Below, in pieces: positions 34,825 to 37,380 of a stretch of 37,380 bases of DNA; position 1 is the stretch's first letter, and each line of letters begins with the position of its first letter. Source of the DNA: Shewanella indica (GTDB taxonomy: Bacteria; Pseudomonadota; Gammaproteobacteria; Enterobacterales; Shewanellaceae); contig NZ_NIJK01000024.1 in the NCBI RefSeq assembly GCF_002836975.1, forward strand, positions 1 through 37,380. Direction: 5' to 3'. The notes beneath the pieces are model-generated. The model was not told the origin of the DNA. It saw nothing but the letters and a program-made list of their open reading frames with translations, and searched no databases. The position numbers were made by a program, and so were the translations under genes.

Positions 34825-35619
34825 ATGAATAACCGAATTTTCGGCCTACTTGCCATACTCTTTGTGGGAGCTCTTTCAGGCTGCTCCACTACTCAGTCGC
34901 CCACCGGGCGCTCGCAGATGTTACTGTTTTCGCCCGAGCAGATAAACCAGATGGGTACCGCCTCTTTCGAGCAGATAAAAGCAAAAGAGAAGCAGAGCCA
35001 GGACAAGGCCGCCAGTGCCTATGTTGCCTGTGTGGCGCAGCGTATTACCTCTTTATTGCCGCAACAACATTGGCAATGGGTACTGTTTGAGTCGGATCAG
35101 GTCAACGCCTTTGCCTTGCCTGGTGGTCATATCGGTGTCTATACCGGGCTTCTTAAGGTGGCCAACAATGAAGACCAACTGGCAACGGTAATCGGCCATG
35201 AGATAGCGCATGTGTTGGCGCAGCACGGTAATGAACAGGCCTCACGGGCCCAACTCAGCAATACCGGTATGCAGTTGGCCGGTACGGCGTTGGGGATGGG
35301 GCAAGTAGCCAATGCCGATCTTTACATGGCGGCCCTGGGGCTTGGGGTGCAGGTGGGCTATATCTTACCCTATGGCCGGGCGCAGGAATCCGAGGCCGAT
35401 GTGATGGGGCTGGAGCTGATGGCCAGGGCCGGCTTCGATCCTGGAGCCGGGGTGACCTTATGGCAAAACATGGCCAAGGCGGGGGGCGGTCAGGGGCTGG
35501 AGCTGTTGTCGACTCATCCATCCAATGAGAACCGCATTGCCCAGTTGCGTGATTTACAAGCGCAGATGATGCCGCTCTATCAGGCGAGCAAGGGTAAATT
35601 TAGCTCTTGCCAAAAATGA
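34825..35619 (+). CDS. M48-family metalloprotease lipoprotein (LoiP/YcaL-like)
   Basis: A 264-residue protein with signal peptide and lipobox LSGC (Cys20), so it is membrane-anchored in the periplasm. The zinc-protease motif is His125-Glu126-Ile-Ala-His129 and the third ligand is Glu188 in ESEAD. Upstream, FALPGGHIGVYTGLL and, downstream, LSTHPSNENRIAQL are typical of M48 LoiP/YcaL/BepA-type proteins. It probably trims or degrades misassembled outer-membrane proteins. There is no TPR domain, so it is not BepA. GGAAG precedes the ATG. It stands alone on the plus strand. Confidence 0.9.
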   Translation: MNNRIFGLLAILFVGALSGCSTTQSPTGRSQMLLFSPEQINQMGTASFEQIKAKEKQSQDKAASAYVACVAQRITSLLPQQHWQWVLFESDQVNAFALPGGHIGVYTGLLKVANNEDQLATVIGHEIAHVLAQHGNEQASRAQLSNTGMQLAGTALGMGQVANADLYMAALGLGVQVGYILPYGRAQESEADVMGLELMARAGFDPGAGVTLWQNMAKAGGGQGLELLSTHPSNENRIAQLRDLQAQMMPLYQASKGKFSSCQK

Positions 35620-35632
35620 GGTTAACAAAGTC

Positions 35633-35676
35633 GGCTTGAGGCTCGGCCTTCTGTCCATTTTGGCTTGAGACTCGGC
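35633..35676 (+). repeat. Short direct repeat between the M48 gene and fklB
   Basis: ggcttgag(g/a)ctcggc occurs at 35633-35647 and 35662-35676 with a 29 bp period. Each half carries gag.ctc symmetry. Its role is unknown; it lies ~105 bp upstream of fklB. Confidence 0.4.
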
Positions 35677-35780
35677 GAATGAACAAAGCGTAAGGATACG
35701 AATAAGCGCAACACTTGAACCCGGATAAGTGTTACACTGTGCCGCGAAAAATTCACAGATAAACTGAGAGTAAACTGATT

Positions 35781-37276
<1,496 letters not shown>

Positions 37277-37303
37277 CATTATTTAAAAAACCGCCAATCG
37301 GCT

Positions 37304-37337
37304 AATGCCGTTCACTTAGTGTGAACGGCATTTTTCT
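37304..37337 (+). terminator. dapB terminator
   Basis: Perfect stem aatgccgttcac / gtgaacggcatt with loop ttagt, followed by ttttc. The last 43 bases of the window hold no recognised feature. Confidence 0.92.
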
Positions 37338-37380
37338 TAGGCTTAATGGGATACTTGTTTTTACTCATTTTTAACGCACG

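Overview
The window looks like a chromosomal segment of a Shewanella-type marine gammaproteobacterium. The main clues are a complete Na+-pumping NADH:quinone reductase operon followed by apbE and nqrM, a paired bacterioferritin locus, luxS next to bolA, FklB (FKBP22), a choice-of-anchor/GlyGly-CTERM surface protein, and the order dnaK-dnaJ ... fklB-dapB. This taxonomic call is inference from protein resemblance; no search was run.

Region 1 (1-3816) is accessory and mostly non-coding. It opens with the 3' end of a REP-associated tyrosine transposase (RAYT-like) gene. A roughly 2.5 kb array follows, in which the last part of that gene and its 3' flank are repeated with a 592 bp period (one unit is 808 bp because of a 216 bp internal duplication). 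An 81 bp module recurs eight times plus one partial copy, and almost every rearrangement junction falls directly after its 3' end. The array runs into an N-terminally truncated gene of unknown function, then into intergenic DNA with two copies of a hairpin-bearing repeat.

Region 2 (3817-12811) holds, on the minus strand, a PepSY protein - PhoP-like regulator - PhoQ-like kinase operon. A 268 bp MITE with IS5-type ends and a CTAA target duplication lies upstream of it. Then come a choice-of-anchor H surface protein, rlmG (minus), an AlkB-like dioxygenase, bolA, luxS, and a TonB-dependent-receptor-like protein with a twin-arginine-like signal and an unusual plug.

Region 3 (13184-21466) is the energy module: nqrABCDEF, apbE (which attaches FMN to NqrB and NqrC) and nqrM (maturation factor), followed by a GAF-like/GGDEF diguanylate cyclase.

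Region 4 (21467-27186) has two bacterioferritin subunits with complementary heme and ferroxidase residues, a dCache chemoreceptor, SOS-controlled dinB with a TTG start, and an EamA transporter.

Region 5 (27187-37380) has dnaK behind two sigma-32-like promoters, dnaJ, a MarR regulator with a double palindromic operator, an aaeXAB-like efflux operon, an M48 lipoprotein protease, fklB and dapB. Most transcription units end in clear intrinsic terminators. No rRNA, tRNA or CRISPR array was recognised.
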